32,231 nucleotides of DNA from Candidatus Contendibacter sp. (GTDB taxonomy: Bacteria > Pseudomonadota > Gammaproteobacteria > Competibacterales > Competibacteraceae), in NCBI GenBank assembly GCA_008933795.1, contig WBUJ01000029.1, positions 1 to 32,231 of the forward strand, read 5' to 3'. Below, piece after piece: positions 20,389 to 28,524 of the stretch (its first letter is position 1; every line of letters begins with the position of its first letter). Under the pieces are notes generated by a model that did not search any database, was not told the origin of the DNA, and saw only the letters and a program-made list of their open reading frames with translations. A program made the position numbers and the translations under genes.

Positions 20389-20679
20389 ATGTATGTTTGC
20401 ACTTGCAAGTCGGTTTCCGACCACCAAATCCGGCAGGCGGTCGCACAAGGCGCTCGCGGCTTCGGCGATCTGAGCACCCGCTTCGTCGGCATCGGCATCG
20501 AATGCGGCAAGTGCGTCGATGGCGTCAACGCCTTGCTCCAGGAATGCCTGAGCGCCGCCTCTTCGTCGCCGCCGGCTCCAGTGGAGGTCGCTTCGCAACC
20601 GATCACGGCGCCCGCCGCGCCGACGCTGGCCCCGAAGGAAGCCACCCCGGCGCGCGCTTGGTTCGCCATCGATCTGTAA
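20389..20679 (+). CDS. bfd: Bfd-like [2Fe-2S] protein with C-terminal extension
   Basis: The 96-residue product resembles bacterioferritin-associated ferredoxin, which delivers electrons to bacterioferritin for iron release. Cys4-x-Cys6 (MYVCTC) and Cys39-x-x-Cys42 (ECGKC) form the BFD-type cluster site, with the spacing of Escherichia coli Bfd. The conserved SDHQIRQAV also fits. The Escherichia coli protein is 64 residues; here about 35 Ala/Pro/Ser-rich residues are added, ending ARAWFAIDL. No bacterioferritin gene is nearby. TATACT at 20336-20341 could be its -10 element, but no good -35 or Fur box is visible. Confidence 0.85.
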   Translation: MYVCTCKSVSDHQIRQAVAQGARGFGDLSTRFVGIGIECGKCVDGVNALLQECLSAASSSPPAPVEVASQPITAPAAPTLAPKEATPARAWFAIDL

Positions 20680-20777
20680 TTTTGCGTAGAGAATGCGCCG
20701 TTCGCAAATTCGCCGTGCGACCATCCGTCGGGTTGGTCGGCCAGCCTATGCGCGAACTGCCGCGCCCGGCAGTTTCG

Positions 20778-20786
20778 TGCTACGAT
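20778..20786 (+). promoter_or_regulatory. Candidate extended -10 promoter of the glucan block
   Basis: TGC followed by TACGAT (20778-20786) fits an extended -10 element, about 100 bases upstream of the GH13 start. No good -35 is present, as is usual for extended -10 promoters. It is the best candidate in the 205-base gap between bfd and the GH13 gene. Confidence 0.4.
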
Positions 20787-20884
20787 TTCCATCTATTTGC
20801 GCCGTAGTCAAGGCCGCCGTGATCGGTCGCCCGAGTCGTCGCCGCAACCGAGCCGTCAAAACGCAGAACCCAGGGGAGTCGCCG

Positions 20885-22165
20885 ATGCTGATCTACAATC
20901 TCTTTCCCTTGCTGGCCGGCCCGTTCGGGAGCTGGGAGACCCACTTCAAACGGGCGGCCGACATGGGCTTCGACTGGATTTTCATCAATCCCGTTCAGAA
21001 GCCTGGCTATTCGGGCAGCCTGTATTCCATCGTGGACTATTTCCAGCTCAATCCCCTGCTGGTCGATCCCAAGTCCAAACTCGCTCCCGAATCACAGATC
21101 AAGGCGGCGCTCGCCACGGCCGAGCAACTCGGTCTCAAGGTCATGGTCGACTTGGTCATCAACCATTGCGCCTTCGATTCCGAACTGACGCGCCAGCACC
21201 CGGAATGGTTCGTCCAGGAAAATGGCAACGTCGCTCATCCATTCTGCATGGAAGACGGTCACAAGGTGGTTTGGGGCGATCTGGCGTTGTTCAATCACCC
21301 GCATACTTCCGATCCGGAAGGGCTTTACCGCTATTGCTACCAAGTCGTCGAATATTTGCTGGACCTGGGTTTCAAGGGCTTTCGCTGCGACGCGGCCTAT
21401 CAAATTCCCAGAAACACCTGGAGCCGGCTGATCCGCGACGTCCGGCAAAAATACCCCGATACGGTTTTCACCGCTGAAACCCTGGGCTGCACCGCCGATC
21501 AGACCAAGCAAACCGCCCAGGCCGGCTTCGATTACGTGTTCAACAGTTCCAAGTGGTGGGATTTCCATGGCGCCTGGCTGATGGAGCAGTATCAACTGGT
21601 CCGCGACATCGCCCCGTCCATCAGCTTCCCGGAGAGCCACGACACCGACCGGTTGTTCCAGGAAGTCCACGGCAACGAGGCGGCGATGAAGCAGCGTTAT
21701 CTGTTTTCCGCCCTGTTTTCCGCCGGCGTGATGATTCCCATCGGTTTCGAGTACGGTTTCCGCCGTCGCCTGCACGTGGTCAATACCCGACCTGGGGACT
21801 GGGAGCAGCCGAACATCGATTTGTGCGAATTCATTACCCGCGTCAACGCCATCAAGCGTCGGTACGCGGTGTTCCAGGAAGAATGCCCGACCACCATCCT
21901 GCCCTACCAGAATCCGAACATTCTGGCGATGTGGAAGGCGTCGGCCAAGACCCACGACGAAGCGTTGATTTTGCTCAACAAGGATCCCTGGAATCACCAG
22001 TACTTCTATGCCGAAAACCTCGGCACCTACATTCAGGCCGGCGCGCCCCTGGTGGACGTGTCGCCGGAATATACCCTGGACTATATCCCGCGGCCGTTTT
22101 CCTACGATCTGCGGCCGGGCCAAGCGTTTGTCATGGTGACTAGCCGTGACCATCTGCCCGGCTGA
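20885..22165 (+). CDS. GH13 alpha-amylase family glycoside hydrolase
   Basis: A 426-residue GH13 enzyme acting on alpha-glucans. The (beta/alpha)8 barrel shows region I VMVDLVINH, region II GFRCDAAY with the presumed nucleophile Asp169, region III FTAETLG with acid/base Glu198, and region IV PESHDTD with transition-state Asp253. A short C-terminal beta domain follows (LILLNKDPWNHQYF). There is no signal peptide, so it acts in the cytoplasm. The start at 20885 has AGGGGAG upstream and gives a sensible N-terminus (MLIYNLFPLLAGPFG); the longer frame to 20693 is not family-like. I cannot assign hydrolase, transferase or maltosyltransferase activity. It is the first gene of a same-strand block with glgA and two GH57 genes. 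Confidence 0.9.
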   Translation: MLIYNLFPLLAGPFGSWETHFKRAADMGFDWIFINPVQKPGYSGSLYSIVDYFQLNPLLVDPKSKLAPESQIKAALATAEQLGLKVMVDLVINHCAFDSELTRQHPEWFVQENGNVAHPFCMEDGHKVVWGDLALFNHPHTSDPEGLYRYCYQVVEYLLDLGFKGFRCDAAYQIPRNTWSRLIRDVRQKYPDTVFTAETLGCTADQTKQTAQAGFDYVFNSSKWWDFHGAWLMEQYQLVRDIAPSISFPESHDTDRLFQEVHGNEAAMKQRYLFSALFSAGVMIPIGFEYGFRRRLHVVNTRPGDWEQPNIDLCEFITRVNAIKRRYAVFQEECPTTILPYQNPNILAMWKASAKTHDEALILLNKDPWNHQYFYAENLGTYIQAGAPLVDVSPEYTLDYIPRPFSYDLRPGQAFVMVTSRDHLPG

Positions 22166-22205
22166 ACCGCCGCGCGACCGCAGTGCGAATCTTGTGGGCG
22201 AGGGA

Positions 22206-22223
22206 GACCCGGACCACCGGGTC
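22206..22223 (+). other. Perfect hairpin between GH13 and glgA genes
   Basis: GACCCGG (22206-22212), loop ACCA, CCGGGTC (22217-22223) form a perfect 7-bp stem 37 bases before the glgA ATG. There is no T-run, so it is more likely an mRNA-stability or processing element than a terminator. Confidence 0.4.
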
Positions 22224-22260
22224 CGGGGCCGGAACCCGAAATAAGAAAGGATGAACATTT

Positions 22261-23733
22261 ATGTACATCGTACAGATTGCTCCTGAATGCGCCCCCGTGG
22301 CGAAAGTCGGCGGGTTGGCGGACGTGATCTTTGGGCTCACCCGGGAACTGGAAATTCGCGGCAACGAGGTCCACATCATCCTGCCGAAGTACGACTGCAT
22401 GCGCTACGACCAGATCTGGGGCCTGCAAGTCAGCATGCAGGATCTGTGGGTGCCCTGGCATAACGGCGCGGTTCACTGCACGGTTTGGTTTGGCTTCGTC
22501 CACGGCCGCAAGTGCTTTTTCATCGAGCCGCACTCGCAGGATAACTTCTTCAACCGCGGTCATTTCTATGGTTTTGCGGACGATGTCAGCCGCTTTGCCT
22601 TCTTCAGCAAGGCGGCGCTGGAATTCCTGCTCAAGGACAACCGTCGGCCCGATATCATCCACTGCCACGACTGGCAGACCGGCTTGGTGCCGGTGCTGTT
22701 GTTCGAGCAGTACGCCCACGCCGGCATGGGCCGCTCGCGGGTCTGCTACACCATCCACAACTTCATGCATCAGGGCTTGACCGGCGAATACGCGCTGTGG
22801 GCCACCGGCCTGACCAACATCGCCCACTATTTTAACTACGACCGGTTGCGCGATAATTTCAATCATACCGCCGTCAACCTGATGAAAGGCGGCGTCGTCT
22901 ACTCCAACTTCGTGACCACCGTATCGCCGACCCACGCTCACGAAGCGCGCTTCACCGATCAAGGCAGCGGTTTGGGACCGGTCTTGAACCTCCATCAGGC
23001 CAAGTTCGGCGGGGTACTGAACGGGATTGACTACGACATCTGGAATCCGGAAGTCGACGCACACATTCCCAGTCGCTACGGCATCGACACTCTCGATAAA
23101 AAGTACGCCAACAAGGAGGCGCTGCGCGACCGGCTGTGGCTGAGCAAGGAGTACAAGCCGATCATCGCCTACGTGGGCCGGCTGGACAGCCAGAAAGGCG
23201 TCCATCTGATTCATCACGCCATCTTCTACGCCCTGCGCAACAACGCCCAGTTCGTGCTGCTCGGCTCCAGCCCCGACCCGCACATCAACCAACATTTCTG
23301 GAACCTCAAGCGGCACCTCAACGACAGCCCGGACTGCCATCTCGAACTGGGTTTCAACGAGGAATTGTCGCATCTGATCTACGCCGGGGCGGACATGATC
23401 GTCATGCCCAGCCTGTTTGAGCCGTGCGGCCTGACCCAGATGATCGCGCTGAAGTACGGCACGGTGCCGATCGTGCGTGAGGTGGGCGGCCTCAAGGACA
23501 CGGTGTTCGACAAGGACTATGCCCACAAGCCGTGGGAAGAGCGCAATGGCTATGTATTCCAGGGTGCCGATCATCCCGGCGTCGAGTCGGCCATGCACCG
23601 CGCTATCGCCCTGTGGTACACCTATCCCGACGACTTCCGCCAGTTGATGATCCACGGCATGCGCAGCGATTACTCCTGGTGCCGGCCTGGCCAGGATTAT
23701 CTGAACATCTACGAGCATATCCGCTGCAAGTAG
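22261..23733 (+). CDS. glgA: Glycogen/starch synthase, GT5 family
   Basis: A 490-residue GT5 enzyme that elongates alpha-1,4-glucan, usually from ADP-glucose. The nucleotide-sugar motif is AKVGGLADV (Lys15 of KxGGL). The N-terminal Rossmann domain contains IIHCHDWQTGLVPVLL and the C-terminal one IIAYVGRLDSQKGVHLI. The conserved acidic residue of SLFEPCGLTQMIALKYGTVP is Glu387. AAGGATG eight bases upstream of ATG is a good Shine-Dalgarno. It sits between GH13 and GH57 genes on one strand. No ADP-glucose pyrophosphorylase (glgC) or GH13-type branching enzyme (glgB) is in this window. Sugar donor preference is inferred from the family. Confidence 0.95.
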   Translation: MYIVQIAPECAPVAKVGGLADVIFGLTRELEIRGNEVHIILPKYDCMRYDQIWGLQVSMQDLWVPWHNGAVHCTVWFGFVHGRKCFFIEPHSQDNFFNRGHFYGFADDVSRFAFFSKAALEFLLKDNRRPDIIHCHDWQTGLVPVLLFEQYAHAGMGRSRVCYTIHNFMHQGLTGEYALWATGLTNIAHYFNYDRLRDNFNHTAVNLMKGGVVYSNFVTTVSPTHAHEARFTDQGSGLGPVLNLHQAKFGGVLNGIDYDIWNPEVDAHIPSRYGIDTLDKKYANKEALRDRLWLSKEYKPIIAYVGRLDSQKGVHLIHHAIFYALRNNAQFVLLGSSPDPHINQHFWNLKRHLNDSPDCHLELGFNEELSHLIYAGADMIVMPSLFEPCGLTQMIALKYGTVPIVREVGGLKDTVFDKDYAHKPWEERNGYVFQGADHPGVESAMHRAIALWYTYPDDFRQLMIHGMRSDYSWCRPGQDYLNIYEHIRCK

Positions 23734-23758
23734 CCGGGCGCCACCGCCCGGCGTTTGT
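23733..23758 (+). terminator. Probable intrinsic terminator after glgA
   Basis: GCCGGGCG (23733-23740), loop CCAC, CGCCCGGC (23745-23752) form a perfect 8-bp GC stem that starts on the last base of the glgA stop codon and is followed by GTTTGT. The T tract is short, so termination may be partial. Confidence 0.5.
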
Positions 23759-23759
23759 C

Positions 23760-23801
23760 GGGAGCGAGCTTGGCCGCGATGGCGCGAACCGGCTCGCTCC
23801 C
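23760..23801. repeat. REP-like palindromic element behind glgA
   Basis: GGGAGCGAGC (23760-23769) and GCTCGCTCCC (23792-23801) are a perfect 10-bp inverted repeat around a 22-base loop. The left arm with TTGGCCGCGATGGCG resembles REP elements I know from fluorescent pseudomonads (GGGAGCGAGCTTGCTCGCGATGG). It fills most of the gap before the GH57 gene. Only one copy is seen here, so repeat status is inferred. Confidence 0.5.
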
Positions 23802-23845
23802 CTTGGCGTCAGCCAGTCCAACCACCGCCCAGGAGAATGACCCGC

Positions 23846-25309
23846 ATGAGCCAGCTTCCAGAATACGTTGACGGTCTGCCGAACATTTGTGGTTCCGAAT
23901 CGCTTGTGGAAGAGACCCTGCGCGCCGCCCGTGGTCAGCCGGTGTTCCTGCCGGAAAGCCGGATCGACTTCGGCCGCATCCGCGCCGCCTGCGCCATCGC
24001 CCTGCACATGCACCAGCCGCTGATCCCGGCCGGCGGCGGCGATCTGGCCACGGCGGCGATCATCAGCAATCTCAAATACATGATGGACAACCAGGGCATC
24101 GGCGATAACCACAATGCCTCGGTCTTCCACTGGTGCTACAAGCGGATCGGTGAGTTTCTCCCGCAACTGATCCACGAGGGCAGGGAGCCGCGGGTGATGC
24201 TGGAATATTCCGGCACCCTGTTCCACGGGTTGCGAGCCATGGGCCTGCACGACGTGTTCGACGCGCTCAAGAATGCCACTTGCAATCCGGATTACCGGCG
24301 GGCGGTGGAATGGCTGGGCTGTCCCTGGGGCCACGCGGTGGCGCCTTCGACGCCAGCGCAGGATTTTCGTCTCCACGTTAAGGCTTGGCAGCACCATTTC
24401 GCTGCCATTTTCGGACTGGAGGCGCTGGCGCGGGTGCGCGGCTTCTCCCCCTCCGAAATGGCGCTGCCCAACCATCCCGACACCGCCTACGAGTACATCA
24501 AGACCTTGGTGGATTGCGGCTATCAGTGGGTGCTGGTGCAGGAACACACCGTGGAGCGGCCGGAAAACGGTCATGGTCCAGATAAAAAGCACCTGCCGCA
24601 CCGCTTGGTCTGCACCAATTCCAAGGGTGAGACGGTCAGCATCATCGCCCTTGTCAAGACCCAGGGCAGCGACACCAAACTGGTGGCGCAGATGCAACCG
24701 TATTACGAGGCCAAGAGTTTGTCGCGCTGGGAGCTGGCCGGCCAATCCGTGCCGCCGCTGGTGACTCAGATCGCCGACGGCGAGAACGGCGGGGTGATGA
24801 TGAACGAGTTTCCCGGCATGTTCTTCCAGGTGACGCACGAAGCTTCGGGCTCGGGTGTGCCGATGATGAACGCCACCGAGTATCTGGAACACCTGTTCGC
24901 GGCGGGCGTCAAGGAGGCGGATTTGCCGGCGTTGCAGCCGTTGCTTCAGAAGCGGATCTGGGACCGGTTCAAACCGGGCGACGGATCGGAGAAGCTGGAA
25001 AAAGTCATTGCCGAACTCAAGAAGGAAGATGGCCGCTTTCACATGGAAGGCGGCAGTTGGACGAATGACATCTCCTGGGTGCGGGGTTACGACAACGTGC
25101 TCGGACCGATGGAGAAAGCCAGTTCGGCCTTTCATGAGAAAGTGCTCAAGCCCGGCGTATTGCCCAGCGATCCGCGCTATCGCAACGCCCTGTTTCATCT
25201 GATGAGTTCGCAGACCAGTTGCTACCGCTACTGGGGCCAGGGGCTGTGGACCGATTATGGACGCGAACTTTGCCGGCGGGCCAGCGCTATCGTCGAAACC
25301 GATTTTTAG
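23846..25309 (+). CDS. GH57 family glycoside hydrolase (first of two)
   Basis: A 487-residue GH57 protein. The family includes amylases, amylopullulanases, 4-alpha-glucanotransferases and glucan branching enzymes. Motif 1 appears as HMHQP (54-58), motif 3 as FSPSEMALP with candidate nucleophile Glu204, and a motif 4-like segment as ADGENGG (310-316). About 45 residues precede the barrel. There is no signal peptide. ATG 23846 is preferred over ATG 23837 because AGGAG (23831-23835) touches the latter but is ten bases from the former. Activity cannot be told from sequence; a branching or debranching role fits the position next to glgA and the absence of a GH13 branching enzyme here. Confidence 0.88.
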   Translation: MSQLPEYVDGLPNICGSESLVEETLRAARGQPVFLPESRIDFGRIRAACAIALHMHQPLIPAGGGDLATAAIISNLKYMMDNQGIGDNHNASVFHWCYKRIGEFLPQLIHEGREPRVMLEYSGTLFHGLRAMGLHDVFDALKNATCNPDYRRAVEWLGCPWGHAVAPSTPAQDFRLHVKAWQHHFAAIFGLEALARVRGFSPSEMALPNHPDTAYEYIKTLVDCGYQWVLVQEHTVERPENGHGPDKKHLPHRLVCTNSKGETVSIIALVKTQGSDTKLVAQMQPYYEAKSLSRWELAGQSVPPLVTQIADGENGGVMMNEFPGMFFQVTHEASGSGVPMMNATEYLEHLFAAGVKEADLPALQPLLQKRIWDRFKPGDGSEKLEKVIAELKKEDGRFHMEGGSWTNDISWVRGYDNVLGPMEKASSAFHEKVLKPGVLPSDPRYRNALFHLMSSQTSCYRYWGQGLWTDYGRELCRRASAIVETDF

Positions 25310-25427
25310 CGGTTCGGGCCATGCCGCCGCGCGGGTTCCGGCCTATGCTCGAACAAGAAGCGTACAGCGGGGGTGTGGTTTTTCCCGCCCGCCGCTGCCA
25401 TGACCGACCACGGGAGAAAGCTGCATC

Positions 25428-26618
25428 ATGGCGGAAAATACTCTTTATCACGCGCTGGTGCTGAACCTGCACCAGCCCGCCGGCAACCTGGAGCATCTGC
25501 TGGCCCACAACGAGCCGGAAGCCCGGGACATCCTGCTGGCGATGGAGCGGATTCCCCGCGCGCTGCGGGACGAGCAGGAATTCGGTCGGCTCCATCTGTC
25601 CTTGTCGGGCACCCTGCTGGAAACCCTGAACCATCCGGATTTCCAGAACCAAGCCAGCAGCATCGTGGATTGCAGCGCGCTGCTCGCTCAGTTATCCAGC
25701 CAGCATGCCATCGAACTCCTCGGCACCGGTTACTATCACCCGGTCCTGCCGCTGATTCCTCCCGCTGACTGGGAAGCGCACATGGAACGCTGGCAGCGGT
25801 GCGCGCGCCGCCTGTTCCCGCGCAGCGCGGTTCAGGGCTTCTGGCCGCCGGAAATGGGATTCTGCATGGAGATGATCCCCCTGCTGCGGCGTTGTGGCTA
25901 TGCCTTCGTGCTGGTGGATAGCGAGCACGTGCAACCGGTGACTCCGATGGGCTGGGAGACGCTGCGCTACCGGCCGCATGTCGCCCGTTTCGGCGACGAT
26001 GAAATCGTGGTGATCGTGCGCGACCGCGAACTGTCCAGCGCCCAGGCTAACGGCACGGATCTCGACGGATTTCTGCGCGAAGTTCGGGCGCGCACGCAGG
26101 ACTGCGAGTTCGCGCCACTGGTGACCACGTGCAGCGATGGCGAGAACGGCGACTGGTTCCGCAACGCCACTCCAGGCGGCAACTTCTGGGATGCGTTCTA
26201 CCAGCCGTTGCTGAACCAAGTCCGGTCTGGCGCCAGTGCGCTCCGTCCAGTCTTCATCAAGGACTATATCGAGCAGTTCGGCGTCTTTGGCGAAGTCACG
26301 GTCGGACCAGGGGCATGGAACACGGGCTGGAACGATGGCCGCGACTTCATGCAGTGGACCGGCACCCAGGCGCAGAAAAACGCCCTGACCCGAGTGGACG
26401 AGATCAGTCAGGCGGTGCAGGCCGCGTTGTACGATGCGGCCCCAACCGGTTCGCGCAATCCGGAGTTGCTGAATCTGTTGGAGGAAGCGCACTGGCGGGT
26501 GTTGCGGTCGGAGACCAGTTGCAACTTCTTCTGGGGCGACGCCTGGGTCATGCGCTGCCACGCCGACCTCGATCAGGCCTGCGAATGTTTGGAGCGGGCC
26601 AACGCCTGTTTCGCTTGA
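25428..26618 (+). CDS. GH57 family glycoside hydrolase (second of two)
   Basis: A 396-residue GH57 protein, shorter than the preceding one and only distantly similar. Motif 1 is LNLHQP (12-17), motif 2-like GTGYYHP (99-105), motif 3 FWPPEMGF with candidate nucleophile Glu142, and motif 4 CSDGENGDWF with candidate acid/base Asp237. ENGDWF matches the general GH57 pattern well. No signal peptide. GGGAGAAAG lies upstream of the ATG. The 118-base gap before it holds no clear terminator, so it probably belongs to the same transcript. Likely substrates are alpha-glucans such as glycogen; the reaction is unknown. Confidence 0.88.
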   Translation: MAENTLYHALVLNLHQPAGNLEHLLAHNEPEARDILLAMERIPRALRDEQEFGRLHLSLSGTLLETLNHPDFQNQASSIVDCSALLAQLSSQHAIELLGTGYYHPVLPLIPPADWEAHMERWQRCARRLFPRSAVQGFWPPEMGFCMEMIPLLRRCGYAFVLVDSEHVQPVTPMGWETLRYRPHVARFGDDEIVVIVRDRELSSAQANGTDLDGFLREVRARTQDCEFAPLVTTCSDGENGDWFRNATPGGNFWDAFYQPLLNQVRSGASALRPVFIKDYIEQFGVFGEVTVGPGAWNTGWNDGRDFMQWTGTQAQKNALTRVDEISQAVQAALYDAAPTGSRNPELLNLLEEAHWRVLRSETSCNFFWGDAWVMRCHADLDQACECLERANACFA

Positions 26619-26655
26619 CTGCCTTCCAGTGGCGGCTGGTTAAGGTGACTGTTTG

Positions 26656-28482
26656 ATGACTCCCGATGCCTGGTTCGTTTTCGGGGTATTGGCCGCTGCT
26701 GTCGTGTTGTTCGCCAGCGACCGGTTGCGTCCGGACATCGTGGCCCTGCTGGTGATCGTGGCCCTGGTTCTGGGCGGCGTCCTGCCGGTGGCTGAGGCGG
26801 TGGCCGGCTTCGGCGATTCCATCGTGATCCTGATCGCCGCGTTGTTCGTGGTCGGCGAAGGCTTGGTGCGGACTGGGGTCGCCAACCAGGTCGGCGCCTG
26901 GCTGGCCCGGGTGGCCGGCGCCAGCGAAACCCGGCTGTTGACGCTGCTGATGCTGGTGGTGGCTGGGTTGGGCGCGTTCATGAGTTCGACCGGCGTGGTG
27001 GCGATCTTCATCCCGGTGGTGCTTGGCATCGCCAGCCGGCTCGGCATCGGCCCCGGGCGGCTGATGATGCCGCTGGCCTTCGCCGCCCTGCTCAGCGGGA
27101 TGTTGACCCTGATCGCCACCCCGCCCAATCTGATGGTGAACGACGCGCTCCTTGCCGCTGGCCTGCAACCCTTCGGTTTCTTCGGCATCACGCCCATCGG
27201 CCTGCTGGCCCTGGCGCTGGGAATTCTCTACATGTGGCTCATCGGTTCCCGGCTGCTGCCGGCCAGTCCGCCACCCACCGGAACCGTCGGCCGTCGGCAA
27301 ACCCTGCTGGAACTGGCGGAAAGCTACGAGCTGATCGGATTGTTGCACCGGTTGCAGGTCGCCCCGGATTCACTCCTGGCTGGCCAGACCGTAGCGGAGG
27401 CGCGACTGCGCACCCGCTACGGCGTCACCATCGTCGGCATCGGACGACAGGAGCGTTTCACCGAAACCGTGTCCTCGGCGTTGGCGAATACCGAGTTGCA
27501 CCCCGCCGATGTCTTGTACGTCATCGGGCCAGCCACGGCGATTGAGACGCTCAGCGCTGCCGAACGACTGACCGGGTTGCCCATCGTGGAAGGTCAGGAG
27601 CGCAGTCTGGTCCAGGAATTGGGCATGGTCGAGGTGATGCTGCCGCCGGATTCTGAACTGATCGGCCAGAGCCTGCGTCAGGCCGCGTTCCGCAGCCGTC
27701 ACGGTCTAAGCATATTGGGCATTCGCCGAGGCGGCCGACCGCTGTCCGGCAGTCTGGCCGGGGAGAAACTGGCGTTTGGCGATATTCTGCTGGTCGCTGG
27801 CGCCTGGAAGCGGATTACCCTGCTCCAGGGCGACCCCAAGGCTTTTCTGGTGCTCACCCTGCCGGCGGAATTGAGCGAGGTCGCCCCGGCCTACCGGCAG
27901 GCTCCGTTCGCCCTGGCGATCCTGCTGGCGATGGTGGCGCTCATGACCTTCGGCTTGGTCCCCAACGCCGTGGCGGTGTTGCTGGCGGCGCTGGCCATGG
28001 GCCTGTTCCGCTGCCTGCGGATGGAGGACGCCTACCGCTCGATCAACTGGCCCAGCCTGGTGGTGATCGCCGGCATGTTGCCGCTGGCCAAGGCGCTGGA
28101 AAAGACCGGCGGCATAACCCTGATGGCTGACGGGTTGGTAGCCGGGTTGGGCGGGTTTGGTCCGCTGGCGCTGCTGGCCGGTACTTTCCTGCTGGCGGCG
28201 CTGATCGGGCTGTTTATCTCCAACACCGCCACGGCGGTGCTGATGGCGCCGGTCGCTATCGCCGTCGCCCAGAAGATCGGTGTCTCTCCCTATCCGTTCG
28301 CTATGACGGTCGCGGTGGCGGCCTCGGCAGCATTCGCCACCCCGGTATCCTCGCCGGTCAACACCCTGGTGCTGGCGCCCGGCGGCTACCGCTTCAACGA
28401 CTTTGTGCGGGTGGGGTTGCCGCTGATCCTGCTGGTGATGGCGATCACCGTGCTGGTGGTCCCTGTGTTGCTGCCGCTGTAG
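26656..28482 (+). CDS. SLC13 (DASS)-type permease with two RCK_C domains
   Basis: A 608-residue inner-membrane transporter. The N-terminal half has about five or six membrane segments with the family motif SSTGVVAIFIP (111-120) and a loop TPPNLMVNDAL (155-165). Residues about 228-300 and 322-392 are two soluble RCK_C (TrkA-C) domains, each with the pattern LRxRYGVTIVGI or FRSRHGLSILGI. The C-terminal half resumes membrane segments with ISNTATAVLMAPVAI and FATPVSSPVNTLVLAPGGY. This is the layout of sulfate/dicarboxylate/sodium-linked SLC13 proteins of bacteria. Substrate cannot be assigned. ATG 26656 is preferred to the adjacent TTG 26653, with AAGGTG upstream. It follows the second GH57 gene by 37 bases, so co-transcription is possible. 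Confidence 0.88.
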   Translation: MTPDAWFVFGVLAAAVVLFASDRLRPDIVALLVIVALVLGGVLPVAEAVAGFGDSIVILIAALFVVGEGLVRTGVANQVGAWLARVAGASETRLLTLLMLVVAGLGAFMSSTGVVAIFIPVVLGIASRLGIGPGRLMMPLAFAALLSGMLTLIATPPNLMVNDALLAAGLQPFGFFGITPIGLLALALGILYMWLIGSRLLPASPPPTGTVGRRQTLLELAESYELIGLLHRLQVAPDSLLAGQTVAEARLRTRYGVTIVGIGRQERFTETVSSALANTELHPADVLYVIGPATAIETLSAAERLTGLPIVEGQERSLVQELGMVEVMLPPDSELIGQSLRQAAFRSRHGLSILGIRRGGRPLSGSLAGEKLAFGDILLVAGAWKRITLLQGDPKAFLVLTLPAELSEVAPAYRQAPFALAILLAMVALMTFGLVPNAVAVLLAALAMGLFRCLRMEDAYRSINWPSLVVIAGMLPLAKALEKTGGITLMADGLVAGLGGFGPLALLAGTFLLAALIGLFISNTATAVLMAPVAIAVAQKIGVSPYPFAMTVAVAASAAFATPVSSPVNTLVLAPGGYRFNDFVRVGLPLILLVMAITVLVVPVLLPL

Positions 28483-28524
28483 CCGGTGCAAAATTCCATT
28501 CAGGCTTCATCGCAAGAAGAGCGG

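Noticed and set aside
22102..23718. 538-codon minus-strand frame opposite glgA
   Set aside because: Antisense shadow of a GC-rich gene; composition is not protein-like and GT5 motifs are on the plus strand.
23603..25198. 531-codon minus-strand frame opposite the first GH57 gene
   Set aside because: Shadow frame; no start signal, no domain, and GH57 motifs are on the other strand.
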